Positions 22,101-34,199 of a stretch of DNA of 64,000 nucleotides are shown here, piece after piece. The notes under the pieces were generated by a model, which ran no database searches, was not told where the DNA came from, and saw nothing but the letters and a program-made list of their open reading frames with translations. Each line of letters opens with the position of its first letter. Positions within the stretch are counted from its first letter, which is position 1. Made by a program: the position numbers and the translations under genes. Source of the stretch: Styela clava (taxonomy: Eukaryota; Chordata; Ascidiacea; Stolidobranchia; Styelidae); NCBI RefSeq assembly GCF_964204865.1, contig NC_135259.1, positions 10,302,974 through 10,366,973 on the forward strand, in the 5' to 3' direction.

Positions 22101-23260
22101 AAATATACGTTTGCTTAATATATTTGTTTTTTGGCCGACGTAGAAACGAGTAGTTTTATTCGTTTATGGCTTCTGATAAAAGGCGTTTCAAATCGAATTG
22201 CTATAATTGTTATAACACGAATTATAAAGTAGATCGACCAGAGGTCGCAATTTTACCTAGAGCAAAGTTAAACCCCAACATAGAAGAAAAGAAACTCGAC
22301 AATGAGTGTCTTACTCTCCACTCAGAAAATTGGGCCCAAGTCTATGGACCAAATTAACTAGATCGGATTCAGCCAATTTTTTTTTATTTTCAACGCGAAA
22401 TTGGGACGCGTAATCGACGCGTAAGCAGACAAATAAATACCAACATTTCCAACAGACAAGACATAAAACAAAATGCAAAAAACGTGCCGCTTTGGCAATA
22501 ATCATACTTCATACTGGTCTTGAATTACTGTCTTCATTACAAAGTAAATAGAATTGATGGATCCAATGGAGAAGCCATACGGCCATGTACCGGCCAATGC
22601 AACAAAAATAGCAGACCATGCAGCGTAGCACGTCAAAACAGATTTTTCCTGAACAAAAATTTTTGAAATTGCAGATTATATTTTGAATTTTTTAAAACAA
22701 CTTCTTAAACATTTAGAGGAGTAATTAAATCTCTCATTGTATTGATTGGCCAAATGACTTAAAAATGGTAAAATTATTTGATATTTGGATTGGGATTAAT
22801 ATTAGACCAGAGACTAGAAACTAATCTAAAATATTGGGAATATATGCCCTTTCTTTTGTGAGAGTAATAAATTTTTGTACGTCTTAAAGTCTGACACCCC
22901 CAACATCGTTCAAGTGTTACAGCTAGGTAAGTTTTGCTTTCTCCACATTTTACTTTACCATATTAAATTAGGTTATTCATCGAAAAAAGAGTTAGTTTGC
23001 TTCATATTGTAAACAAGTGACAACAAAACGACAAGTCGACAAAGGGACTACTCATTTTTCAGTGAATAAATCCTAGAAAGGTTATAAAGAAGAAAGTCAA
23101 AAGTCAGAAATCCGATTTCTGAAGAATCGTTCTTGTCGACTTTAGTCAAATCTAGTTTTTGCAAATTGCAAATAAATAATAAAACATGCAACATGTAAAT
23201 TACTGCAGTATCTACTTCATAATGCGTTTCTTCGTCATTGTCTTCTGAATTTCGTGCCAT
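16121..23260 (-). CDS. SLC2A/GLUT-family facilitative sugar transporter, 11 exons
   Basis: Membrane transporter of the major facilitator superfamily, predicted to carry hexoses or related polyols across the plasma membrane. Exons (minus order): 23260-23216, 22648-22541, 21264-21133, 20471-20336, 19763-19642, 19017-18917, 18458-18311, 17727-17533, 17248-17101, 16541-16384, 16300-16121. All have GT-AG borders and phases that join without a break, giving 490 residues, the usual length for GLUTs. Family marks: RWNET then PVGGIFGSLL and RRYGR (residues about 53-94); TTEVSPQKYRG; QSPR in place of PESPR; QQLTGLNG in helix 7 (285-292); ERRGR; GPGP (387-390); PETK (458-461). Lack of the QLS triplet in helix 7 suggests class II-like rather than class I specificity (inference). 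Exon 1 is the least certain: donor GTAGAT at 23215 or GTAATT at 23203 both keep frame (490 or 494 residues). Confidence 0.9.
16650..17060 (+). repeat. Dispersed repeat family, copy 1 (others at 19195-19560 and 29310-29765)
   Basis: Shared order in all three copies: atatatggacacg near the left, an accggt motif, a segment with caaagcaattggt or a variant, a run of aac/aat triplets, then a tail with gatc, tatgtac and gtgtcca motifs (duplicated in this copy). All lie in the same orientation. The triplet-rich run and tandem tail suggest a nonautonomous retroelement (SINE-like), but no promoter boxes were found. Confidence 0.6.
19195..19562 (+). repeat. Dispersed repeat family, copy 2
   Basis: Same arrangement as 16650-17060, with gctatgcgcaaatatatggac at its left and the aataacaaaacgatc tail at its right. 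It lies in an intron of the sugar transporter between the exons at 19017 and 19642. It is noncoding. Confidence 0.6.
20551..20652. mobile_element. Short near-perfect inverted repeat (foldback MITE)
   Basis: Left arm 20551-20589 begins ctcctgaagtatgcgcacc. Right arm 20614-20652 ends ggtacgcatacttcaggag. The arms of about 39 bp pair almost completely around a loop of about 24 bp. It sits in a transporter intron. Related arm sequences occur at 1810-1850, 11100-11140, 20748-20790 and 52284-52515. Confidence 0.7.
21452..22059. mobile_element. Nonautonomous hAT-like element in transporter intron
   Basis: Terminal inverted repeats: cagcggttcccagag at the left and gttggggaaccgctg at the right, about 608 bp apart. 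The flanks ttctacag and atttacag are similar, as expected for an aged 8-bp target-site duplication. It is the same family, in opposite orientation, as the element at 32830-33297 (shared ttcgtgcagc subterminal motif). It has no transposase. Confidence 0.65.
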
Positions 23261-23584
23261 GATGAGAATACTTCAGAAATCCCAATTTCAACTTAGTTTC
23301 ACAACTTGTTATAGTAAAGTGATTGTACGTGTTATCATTAAGCATAAGTTTTAATGCAATTCATTCAGCCTTATCCAAATGTTCTCAAATTTTTGAACTC
23401 GCGACCTTACTTCCTGCAATATAAATCATGGCGCATTGAAAATAAAAATTTCACTTTATTATCATCAAATTACAAAAGCAAAGGTTTTGTAATACATGAA
23501 CATCTAATCGATAACATTAGGTTGTTTCGTGGACCTATCTACGTTAATTTGTGATCGATTATTAATGATTTAATGTAAATTTTT

Positions 23585-23872
23585 AATCGCAGACAGATAA
23601 AGACGTACTTTTCTCGACAATTCATATTTCTGGATGTACTCGAGATTATCTCGCGACTCTATAATGCATACGCACAGTTCAATCGCAGACAGATAAAGAC
23701 GTACTTTTCTCGACAATTCATATTTCTGGATGTACTCGAGATTATCTCGCGACTCTATAATGCATACGCACAGTTCAATCGCAGACAGATAAAGACGTAC
23801 TTTTCTCGACAATTCATATTTCTGGATGTACTCGAGATTATCTCGCGACTCTATAATGCATACGCACAGTTT
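23585..23872. repeat. 96-bp tandem repeat, three exact copies
   Basis: Unit starts at 23585, 23681 and 23777, each beginning aatcgcagacagataaag and ending with catacgcacagttc (gtt in the last copy). I see no difference between the copies. 96 is a multiple of 3, and the minus strand stays open through all copies from about 23947 to 23570. This gives a 32-residue protein repeat that includes ESRDNLEYIQKYELSRK. There is no ATG at the start of this open stretch and no strong acceptor, so whether it is an exon is unknown. Confidence 0.85.
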
Positions 23873-23879
23873 GGCACTT

Positions 23880-25078
23880 TCATTTCTATATCGATAATCG
23901 GAATCACGATCTGCTAGCTTTGTATGCTGTTCAAATTCAATGGTCAACTTTTATGTTTCGAGATTTCACTGTGCAAGTCTCTTATTCCCGATCACATTAA
24001 TTAGCATGTCATAATTCAATCAACAAAACATATATATTGAAGAATTAAGCAAAATTTCACGAACGTAAATGCAGGTCAAACTATAAACGCAACGAACTAA
24101 ACGGGGCGGAACGAAACTGGTAAGCTCTACAGACTCTTAAACTATGAGCCTAAATTGGCACAGATAAATACATGAGAAACATAATAGTCTTTTTAGAGTT
24201 AGACAAATCACGGTTGTTTATACGTCAATATCTGGTAATAGACAATAGTTATTTCTAGTTGATTTCCTTGCCCTATTGCGGTCAGCTACCGCTATCTAAA
24301 ACTTTATGCTATACATACAAAACAACTAGCCTACACTACGCTGTCTCGAGGCTTCCATAACGCGGATTGCAATATGTATTTGATATAAAACACGATATGT
24401 ATTGATCTCGTTAACTACTAATGACTCAACAGAATGATGTCATTGCAAGGAAGCAACGCGCGTAAGAGTGCTATAATGGACGTGTTGAACAATATTGGAT
24501 AGCGCGCAACAAAACGTTATTCAACTAGCACTGTCGATAAGATTTGCTTTCCCTGAAACTATGCACAATCGTAATTTATCACATAAATATATCTCCGTTT
24601 TTGCTTATTGCCAAATATCATTTCTCATTCCAAAAATATCTCGACATATCTCTAGAAGTTTATGGTATCGATCAGGAAACAATCAAGGTATTATCCGAAC
24701 AATTTAAAGCACATTTCATTGCCACTTTACCAGTTCCAATCTCGCTTACATATAGGCCGATGACATCGCAACTTTTCTACAGAAGTGCGCATTATTTGGT
24801 CAAACTACAGCATGGGCTCATAGATTACTAAAAATAACTTTGATTCGATTCTTGTGAGTTTATGTCAATTTACGTTGGATCTTCGTTTCATGTTTGCTCA
24901 TTCTTGAATGATACATAGTCTGCCATTGGTTATCTTCACCATAGTTATCCCACATCCACCAGAATATAATGTAATAACCATTGTCCAGCGGTACAACAAA
25001 AGCAGTTTTATTTGAGTTCAGTTATTGCACAGGCGTGACTGATTTTCAATTGAAGGCTTATCGAGTCGACATTTGATA
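23880..25078. other. Intergenic region with no recognised gene
   Basis: A/T-rich sequence upstream of the transporter. A plus-strand open stretch at 24544-24831 has no recognised domain and no neighbouring exon. I see no repeat boundaries here. Confidence 0.5.
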
Positions 25079-25086
25079 TCCTATAG

Positions 25087-26563
25087 CAGGGGTGGTCAAC
25101 CTGCTTTCGACCGCGATCGACTAAAATCTTTGAAATAGATCGCGATCGACTGATCGGTAATAAGGTCGTACACAAAAACGAATGAACACTGGATGTGCAG
25201 ATAACTGTACACACGCATACAAAAAATTCCACCGCTGCCAATGAGAATGTTTTGTGGGCACAATATTATTAAAATCGACACAAAATTTGTATTTTTCATG
25301 TTCCATTTAAGTTGTTGATTCGATTATTTAATTGTACCCGGAATAAATGTTTCAATATTCACAAGATTTATTCAAATCATACAATTCAGATATAAGGCGT
25401 GCCTAATTTTTAGTCGTAAGTGTTAAAAATTCTTCAAGAAATATTCCATTTATTATCCAATAAATATATATATTATCCAAAATAAATATTTTCATATCAT
25501 AAATGTCATAATCATAAATGTTACATGACTGCTCAAACTCTAGTATCTAATTTACAATTTCCTCCAAACGCGATTCTTCGCTTGCTGAGAATTAGAGAAC
25601 AAATTGGGCATTTTGATGCCACTGCTACCATTGCGAATAAAATTTATCACACTATTCTTAGAGTGAGACAATAACTCTTGCATACTGCGGAAGTTATTGT
25701 AGGATCGTTTGTCAGTCTAGCTAGAGCGGAGGTCTCCAACACGCGGGACGCATGCGGCCCGCCAGCCAATTTTTTGCGGCCCACGTCATGATTGGAATTT
25801 TTTTCACAAAAAACTAAAATAGTACGATGTCAACTATATTAGTAGCTTTTATCGTGTCATTTATCTTCAAGAGTCCGGTCCGACAAACTGTAAAAAGTGG
25901 AGCAAAATCCCCCCCCCTGTTTCATTGTGACGAAATAAACGAGTTTCGGTCAGTCCATTGTGCCCGAAGAAAGGTTTGCACAATCACTTTGCATACCTGC
26001 GATTTTTGGCAGTTCCTTTATTTGCGAGCAGTTTTTTCGACTATGAAAGCATACCAACGCAAAATAAGGCCAAACATCGAGACCAAATATCCAGCACAAG
26101 TGAATGAATATTTTTCATGTCTCGTTTGCTGTAAGATTCAAGTGTAATTTCAACACAATACAGCCAGATATCCATTTTTGTACCTAATTTCTTGGTTTGC
26201 GACCCGCGTGGTCAATAAATTTCAAAAAGTAGCCCGCGACATGTTTCGAGTTGGAGACACCTGAGCTAGAGTCTATAGCCACGGGATATTCGGCACTTCA
26301 TTTTTAAACCTTGGCTGCGGAAAACTTGCATTTGTTACGTAATAATATGCTTTATCGGTCTTGCCCAGACTCAAATACTATATATATGTGTATATTGTAT
26401 TTTGCGCATGTAAAGTACTGTATTCTTCATGTTGTGAAACACACAACTGTTTCCAGTCAATTTTGGGGGGTAATTTGATAAAATTCACTCAACATCAGAC
26501 GCGATCGACTGCCGAGACGTGCGATCGACCGGTCAATCGCGATCAACGTGTTGGCCACCCCTG
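25087..26563. mobile_element. hAT-like element with readable target-site duplication
   Basis: Termini caggggtggtcaacctg (left) and gtgttggccacccctg (right) are inverted. The flanking 8-bp repeats are tcctatag (25079-25086) and tcgtatag (26564-26571), one mismatch. Subterminal gcgatcgac motifs occur at both ends. It hosts a second element at 25727-26263. No intact transposase. Confidence 0.8.
25727..26263 (+). mobile_element. Nested hAT-like element with transposase C-terminal remnant
   Basis: Flanked by an exact 8-bp repeat agctagag (25719-25726 and 26264-26271), with inverted ggtctccaac / gttggagaca ends, inside the 25087-26563 element. The plus frame around 26020-26090 reads LYLRAVFSTMKAYQRKIRP, which resembles the FS-MK-K-K-R segment of the hAT C-terminal dimerisation domain. 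The rest of the transposase is missing, so this is a deletion derivative. Confidence 0.75.
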
Positions 26564-26682
26564 TCGTATAGCTTATAACTCGGCCTCTATACGCTCTAAC
26601 TCATTTAATTGCCATTGTTTTCATCCTAATTGCCATTATTTTTATCCATTCACGTTCAAATCCAGCATGGCCTTTTGTTATA

Positions 26683-28530
26683 TTCTCAACTCGAGGTTCG
26701 ATACTAACAGCACAATGGGCATGTATCAAATTCTAGCAGAAAGTTTTCAAATAACAAACTGAAGACGCTACCAAGCAGGCAGGCTATGATGGTTTAATAT
26801 GGAGACAAAGTATGTGGGAAACGGTACGCTGTGCCTTTCAGTTCCTACTAACTTTCCAGTATTCTGGTATAGCCTTTTAAAGAATAACATAGTAGCCTGC
26901 AAAATAAAACGTGTCCCCGTACGCACGACCTGCTGCTTCTTGGAACTGAAAAACATTTTTGATCTGCTTTCGTTGTCATATCATATCTGAGTGCTTCCGC
27001 TTCTGCACAAGATGATTGAAAACATTAACTTAAAAAAGGAGCATAGGTATTCAACTCATTTCTTAAATATTGTAAAGCCTTTCTTTTCAATATATCAAGT
27101 TCAACTTGAAGTATTAATTTAGCATTTATATGATTCTGTCTTTCTCTATTTCGTTAACGTTTATCTAGTCAAGTGATTTTCTCCCTTTTTGAACCGCGGA
27201 ATACTTTTTCTATCATAAATTTTCAGCGAAAAATGATGGAAAATTTCCGATTTTGTAGAAACTTTTAAATTACGACAAGAAAAACTATAAAAGCATTGAC
27301 TTAACGACCCGAGGTGGAGAAAACAAATTATAATGAAACGATTTTTATACTCTTGCATGTCGCAAATCGTCGAAATATAAATAAGATTTATCTAAGACAG
27401 GCAGCTAGAAATAGTAATGTCATTCAATATGATGTATAACCTTGCTTGGATGAGCACAAATCCTATATTCTTGCAGGGAATTTGGAAAGACAAACACGTT
27501 GTTCTTCGAAGGATCTCAGTTTCATGCCACTTCGATATAACATTCTGTATGCAATATGAATAAAGTTGACGAATTGCAACAACAGGCAAATTTCTCGAAT
27601 ATTGTCAATAATAAACTCGATGTTCAATACTAACAACGCAATTGGCATATATCAATTTATAGCAGAAAGTTTCCGAATAACAAATTGACGCTACCAACCA
27701 GGCTATGATGGTTTAGTACGGAGACAAAGTATGTGAGAAACGGTACGCTGTGCTTTTCAACTCCTACCAACTTTCCAGTATTCTGTTATAGCCTTTTAAA
27801 GAATAACATCGTATAGCTTGCAAAATAAAACGTGTTCCTCATACACACGACCTGCTTCTTCTTGAAACACCTAAAAAACATTTTTGATCTATTTTTGTTG
27901 TCATATCATATCCGGGTGATGTTTGAAAATATTCGAAAAAGGAGAATTGATAACGATTCAATTCAAAAGCGTAGCCAGTCCAAAATGTGAGAAGGGGGGG
28001 GGGGGGTATTATATTTTTTGCAAAGTGATGTATGACGACGCTTACTCGTGCCTTTTGCTCCAAACAATGCTAAATAAAAGCAATCAGTGATTGCTAACAA
28101 TATCTTAAAGATCTCACTGCAGACTTACTTAGTTGTCTAGTTATCCAAAGTATATCAGCGCGCATTTTCATCTGTCCCGGCTGGTTCATCTGGTAAAAGG
28201 ATTATCGATAGCAAGCCAGAAAACTTCCGATTTTCAGTATATTGTTCAAGAATAGAGCAAAATGTTTTGAAAACGGCATAAGAATTTATGTCTCACTGCA
28301 AATGCCGTAAAATTGCATTTTAGAAAAAAAGTTGAAATTTTTTGGGAGGTCAATGAATTATCTAAGACAGGCTGTTCGTAGCATTTATTATGATGTATGA
28401 GCTTGCTTAAATGAGCACAAATCCTATATTCTGGCGGGGAATTATGAAAGACAAACACGAACGTTAACAATTTAAAATAACTGGCAAATTTCAGTGGATA
28501 ACCGAATTTCTCAAAAATTGTCAATGTTAA
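26683..28530. repeat. 0.92-kb tandem duplication, two diverged copies
   Basis: Unit 1 (about 26683-27605) and unit 2 (about 27606-28530) share long segments in the same order: gatactaac...gcatgtatcaa, ggagacaaagtatgtg, ccttttaaagaataacat, gagcacaaatcctatattc and ggaaagacaaacacg. Unit 2 has a poly-G run near 27995-28007. The open frames are not kept between units, so I do not call a gene. Confidence 0.7.
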
Positions 28531-30393
28531 ACTTCAAAAAGCGATTATGGGATTTCAGAGTTAGCACTGTTGGTGGATGTTTCCCCGAACATCGCCATCT
28601 TTGTTTATTACGATGACAATGATCGATCAGCAATATGATACGAATTACATTTCAATTGAAATTTGAGCAGTCGCTCACTCTAACAAACATTGACTCGGTT
28701 TTATGTGCCATTTGTCGATTTTTATTTATTTAACATACTTTTCTTATAATAAAATATGTGCTAATTGACATTAGATTTTTTTTATCAGAAAATTTGCAAG
28801 AATATACAAAAAATAGGAAACAACAATTTAACGCGGAATACCTGAGAGTCTCCCTTATCAAGTGCTATATTAGAGGTGATTGTTTAAAAGCTGCTTCCAG
28901 GAAATTTCCGCGCCCTGTAATGACAATTTTCTAAGCTTCCCATTTGGACGGCCTGCCCGCGCTAATGCGTACGGTAACTGAAAACGATGCTACATACTTT
29001 ATGACAAAACAATATAATTGATATATTTCTAGTAACGTCTTTCGTAGGTTATGAACGAAATGGGGCGCAGAATACTTCTTAGTGAATACGAGAAATAGAT
29101 GCTGCTTTGCAATTTGGTCTTTTCCCGCCTATGATCTGAAATACCAATTAACTTTTTTAAAACCATCCGGAAGCGTTTCCGGTAATTTATAAATACTTCT
29201 AAACGGTAGCGATCATCGGCAAGCGACGCGACCGTCGGCGTTCGAAACGAGATAGCCTAAATTTTAGGCCCTAAAACAACAAAAATTACAACAACAACGT
29301 AATAACAAGAGAGCTACGCACAAATATATGGACACGTTAGACCAGAGCGAATCAGTCTTTACCGGTACCTTTGACGCTACCGGTACCCTCAAAAAAGTTC
29401 TGAATTTCCAGTAGCAAGAATTTTGCAGAATCAAAACGTACAGCCAGTCATGACACTGACTAAAATCCGTGTTCCCATGGATAAAAAAAAATACAGCAAA
29501 ATTTTAGACGAAATATCAAATTTCATAGAATTCACGCAAAATTTTGAAATAAATAAAAGTAATAGCCTTCTAGCGAAGAAATTAATCTTTAACCACTGAA
29601 AATTTCAAAGCAATTGGTCCAGTATTCGAAGAGAAAAGCGATTTTTTAAAAACGTGTCAAAGAACAAAAATAACAACAACATAATATTGAAACGATCGTT
29701 ATGGCCACTAAACGTGTCCAATAACAAAATGATTCATAAATCCATTTCGCGTCCAAAAACCAAACCTAGTACTGGCAAAACAAGAACCTTCGAAGTGTAG
29801 CAAGACCAATAAAAGCGGCAAACCTCATAGCATTTGATTACATTTAAACAATATACAGTATAATATGTATTAATATAGCTTCTCGAATTTTAATGAAAGC
29901 ATACGAGACCCCCGGATTGTACTTGCTGCAACCCGGGGTGCCGCGGAAGCCCGGTTGAAACCCACTGATTTTTAGGAGAATAATGTTTTTATCTTGCCAT
30001 AGTAGCGCCTATCCAATGTACCGGTTCGATGTTCCCATTGATGCCAAATGGGAGAAAACTCAATAGGACGAGTTATTTGTTTTAGATGCAATTCTAGAAA
30101 AAAATTTCAAATGGGATTTAGTCCTGAAATGTAGCTACTTCTAGCCACAGGTCTGATTTAGGTTTCGTTATTTAAAAATTTTGCCTCCGGTCTCAAAAAT
30201 AAATGTGGCTCCCGAGTTCTGATGTCCTTACGTTATCGCTGGTTTTGTATTTTAACTGTACAAAATAGGTTGAAGTTGACTCTGAAGATCGCACGGCCGT
30301 ATGGCTGACAAACAAGAAAAAAATGCTAAAATGCATGAGAACCAGTGTGCCGCGGAACCACGGAGCCATCGCAAGCAAAGCATCTGCGTAGAG
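28531..30393. other. Noncoding stretch holding dispersed repeat copy 3
   Basis: 29310-29765 is the third copy of the family at 16650 and 19195 (ctacgcacaaatatatgga, aaagcaattggtcca, aacaacataatattg, tail with gtgtcc). 29928-29975 and 30340-30365 carry 'ccgcggaa' segments resembling hAT-type termini. No gene is supported. Confidence 0.5.
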
Positions 30394-31271
30394 CAGTGAT
30401 TTCCCTACACCCCCCCTATAGGGGGTGAACACCCCCCCTAAAATTTCAAACACCCCCCCTAATTTTGAGATGCGATTCCACACTGAGGGGTTCTAAACCG
30501 CAGTCTGTGGGCCAATTACGGCCCGCGTAACGATTTAAAATGGCCCGCCGAACTTGAGTGAAATAGTTTAACCCTTCATGTGGTTTATTTCTTTATTGAA
30601 AAGAATTAAACTTCAGCGATTTGTCTTCTTACCAACAAAATATTTCAGTTCTGAAAGAATACAACATTATGCGACATTATGATCAGTTGACGAGCGTATT
30701 TCGAAATTTAATTCATACAAAAGTCAAACAAACATGTTCAAAAAAATTAGAAATTTGTAACAAAACTAGCCATAAGTAGGCATTCATACAATGCCAGATG
30801 AGCAAGTAACTTCATTAGTCACTATCAGTTGCAAATTACTTGTTGAAACGTAGTAGTATATATTTACGGTTGAAAGCCGTGCTTGTTATCTATTCCCCGG
30901 GAATTCTATCAGCTAGATATTATAATTATTGATTCCATTACATAACAAACTGCGATGCTAGGTGTATCTAAAATCAAGCTTAGAGCCTATTTTGGTAACT
31001 ATTTCTCAGAATTTTCTCTGCGCGCCCTGAACCCCAGCCGTGTCGTCCCGCATTTTTTCTCACTCCCCTTTTCTGGCCCTACAATTTCATTCTGCTGTGG
31101 ATTTTGGCTCGCCGTCAATCAACTTAGAGGGCCCTCATGTACATCGTTTCTTAAATACATACCATTTTTTAAAAATACAAATAGCCTAGTTTTATCTCTA
31201 AAAGCGAATTATTTACCACCCCCTAAATTTTGGAACACCCCCCCTAAAAAGAAAAGCTGGGGAACATACTG
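30394..31271. mobile_element. hAT-like element with C-rich ends and exact target-site duplication
   Basis: The 8-bp repeat gcgtagag is exact on both sides (30386-30393 and 31272-31279). Ends: cagtgatttcccta on the left and gctggggaacatactg on the right. Both ends carry runs of acacccccccct / aacaccccccctaa. The plus-strand open stretch inside (30955-31434) runs across the right boundary and shows no transposase motif, so I regard it as chance. Confidence 0.75.
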
Positions 31272-31318
31272 GCGTAGAGTCAACAGGGTCATGCAATTGT
31301 CAAGGTCTTATAGAGTAG

Positions 31319-32475
31319 GGCTTTCCAAACTGGGGTTCGCGACCCCGCAGGGGGTGCCGCACGAATTTGAAGTACACTCAAAAAGTAGCCTACACCCATT
31401 TCTCGAAAAGTACAAAATTTATCGTACTTTTTAAACTTTTGATTCGAAACACAATAATTAAAACTAGTGCAAAACCATTGAGGTGTATACTCCGTATATT
31501 ATCGTAGTTTCCATCTTATTTTCTTCGTCGTAAGTGGCCTTCAACCTCCACTCTGTGTTTTTAAAAATTTGTGTGTGTTTTATAATATAAAGGTAAAGGG
31601 CAGATGAGAAAGTACAGTACTATTATGTCATTTTGTAACAAGAACGAATACAAAACTTCAAATCATTACATTTTATCATCCCATTCCAGCGTGCGACATC
31701 TATCGGTGGTTGTTGCAACATCACCTGCAGCACAAAGCACTGACAACCACGGTTCTTTTCTTGCCATTGTTGTAAACTGCTTGTCCGAGGAAGTCTGTAG
31801 AAATACATTCAGTGTTAGTGTGCAGTGGGACTCTTGAATTACATGGTATTGTGTATACGGTAGTCATGTATATTCCTGCTGACTGCTACGGTACGGCATC
31901 CTTGTACAGTTGTATTATAGCTTACGCATACTGCAGTACTGGCATAGGACTGTAGGAAGGATTGCGTGGATTGAGATTTAGTCTCGGGTAACCCCTCTGA
32001 CAATTGACATGGCCCCTGCAAAATAGAATTAGTTTTCGTACCGTATACGGTACTGGTACCTCCCCAGAATAGTCTGTACTCCTCTATGATTCATGCATTT
32101 TTAATGCTGTAATGGGATAACGTTAGAAGGGAACCCGGTATCAAGCTGTTGCTGTGTTGCGAGGTATGACCAGATTGTTATGTCATAAACGTCATCACTT
32201 CAAAGTGATTAAATGAAGAAAACACATAAGGAAAAAATCAAACAAAGACTCCGATATTTTGTGAAATAACAATTTTATTCCTATAACCTTGTCTGAAATC
32301 AATACCCAAGAATGGAAAAACCTCACCTACACCCTTTGTAACCAATTTATTTCTATATCCTACCTTACTGCCTTACTTAATTATAGTAATTTTACTGTTA
32401 CCGGTATCTTTAATTACTTATTACAATCTGGACTATAATTTGGCAATAATAGGCTCTAATTTGGGGAATGAAGTG
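31319..32475. other. Intergenic, with one isolated hAT-like terminus
   Basis: 31319-31370 reads gggctttccaaactggggtt and then gcaggggg, a typical hAT left end, but no matching right end was found, so it is probably truncated. The rest contains short open stretches on both strands with no recognised domain. Confidence 0.45.
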
Positions 32476-32483
32476 GTCTAGCC

Positions 32484-33914
32484 CAGGGCTTCCCAAACTT
32501 CTGGGCTCGCGGCCCCTTTCGAAATATTAAAATTTTTTGCAGCCCCTGTTCACGTTAATAATGCTAAACAGTTCAAAATATTTTTATTGACGCAGTCAAT
32601 TTTTTCACCTTTAAGTAGGCCTACTCGATAACAAAAACACTACTTAACTCCGATTAACACTACTTAATTATTCAGTGTGATGAGTGTGAATGTTTTGCAG
32701 AAGTCCAGCCGTGGCTTAATGTTTGTCGATTGAAGGCCTCAATGATAATAATTACGATGTCTGGCCACCGGCGGCATGGTCCTTATCAGGCTTTGTTACT
32801 CACTTTCAATGATCAAATTTAGCATAAAGCAGCGGTTCGTGCAGCACTAGATTATCAGAGAAAAAATTCACGGCACACCTACACGAGAAAATGCTGCTTT
32901 CAGCTGAAAAAAAACAATTTTATCATCGTTAATGTGCACTTTATGCCTTTAAAGTTTATAAACAAGTAGAAGACCTAAAGAATTCGAGAGGTTAACTTCT
33001 CTTCCATATCTCCGCCGTGTTCTTCTTTAAGAAGCTAAAAAAATCACTCATGTTGCGGCAAATAGGGTTTACCTCTACTATTACGTAACAATAGACCCTA
33101 CGTACAGAAAGTGAACAATATAGAGCGGTGAAATGAAATTATTGATTCATAATATACATCATTTACAATGATGAGAAACGATAAAACCTTTAGAATAAAT
33201 AAAATATATAAAATATTCAATCATAAATTAGTTGATATTTAACACAAATCTCTTAATTTTCGAAGCGCACTTAGCAAAGCGCTTTCGGGAACCGCTGGCA
33301 TAACGATTGAAGCCGGCATCATTGTGCAATCAAATCAAATCGGGTTCACGATCAGTATAATACTATATATGTCTATATTATAGACATTGTTATACAATCG
33401 CGAGGATTCTACCGTGTTTCCCCGAAAATAGGAAAATGTGACCTAGCCCTTCACTTAAAATAAAACTTACTCGATAGCGCAAAATTTTTTTTGACCCAGT
33501 CGATTGCAAGAAATCTTTTCTACTCCTTTTTAATGGTTAATAATCTGTTTAGCAGTTATTTTAAATAAAAACGTGTTATTTACAAGTAAAATAGGTTTTC
33601 CCATTTTGTATATTTAAAATTCACGTAATTCCCTAATTTGTTACTAAAAAATGAAAATAAAAGACATCCCCATCAAAATAAGCCCCATTAATATTTTTCG
33701 AAGGAGAAATTGGAAACACTGTCTTATTTTGGGGGAAACACGGTAAGATGATGTATTCACTCGGAATCGTGAGATTTTTTTACACCTGTTTTAATAATTG
33801 CATTTCGAATCAAGAGTCTGAAAAAGTGCAATAGACATAGTACTTTGTGGAAAATTGGTGTTCTCTTTGCGGCCCCCAAAATTCGTTTTGCGGCCCCTAG
33901 TTTGAGAAGCCCTG
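32484..33914. mobile_element. hAT-like element, 1431 bp, exact target-site duplication
   Basis: Flanked by gtctagcc on both sides (32476-32483 and 33915-33922). Inverted ends cagggcttcccaaactt and agtttgagaagccctg, with gcggccccttt / ttgcggcccc just inside. It contains a second element (32830-33297). I recognised no transposase. Confidence 0.85.
32830..33297. mobile_element. Nested hAT-like element, same family as 21452-22059
   Basis: Ends cagcggttcgtgcagcac and cgggaaccgctg. The 8-bp flanks gcataaag (32822-32829) and gcataacg (33298-33305) differ at one base. It is inserted inside 32484-33914. Subterminal sequence matches the transporter-intron element in inverse orientation. Confidence 0.8.
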
Positions 33915-34199
33915 GTCTAGCCCACCTCTTCATGCACCCAATTCTGGCAACTTTGGTTGGGCAACTTGGCATTTGACTCCAACTATAATCAGCTTGGCAA
34001 TATGTTTTCAATAGAATCTTCCTTTTATTGTTTATTCACGATTAGAATATCGATCAATTTGGCAGTGGCAACCATTACAAAATTATCAATATGGTGTGGC
34101 AAATAATTTTTTTCTTTTTCTAGTATTTTTTATTTTTTTGTTTGTTTACTGTATAGTATAACCTAAATTTATCGCTTTTCATTCTTACTTAAATAACTT

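Noticed and set aside
23585-23872. CRISPR-like regular repeat
   Set aside because: The copies are directly adjacent 96-bp units without unique spacers, in a eukaryotic sequence.
30955-31434. 159-codon open stretch
   Set aside because: It crosses the right boundary and target-site duplication of the element at 30394-31271 and has no transposase motif.
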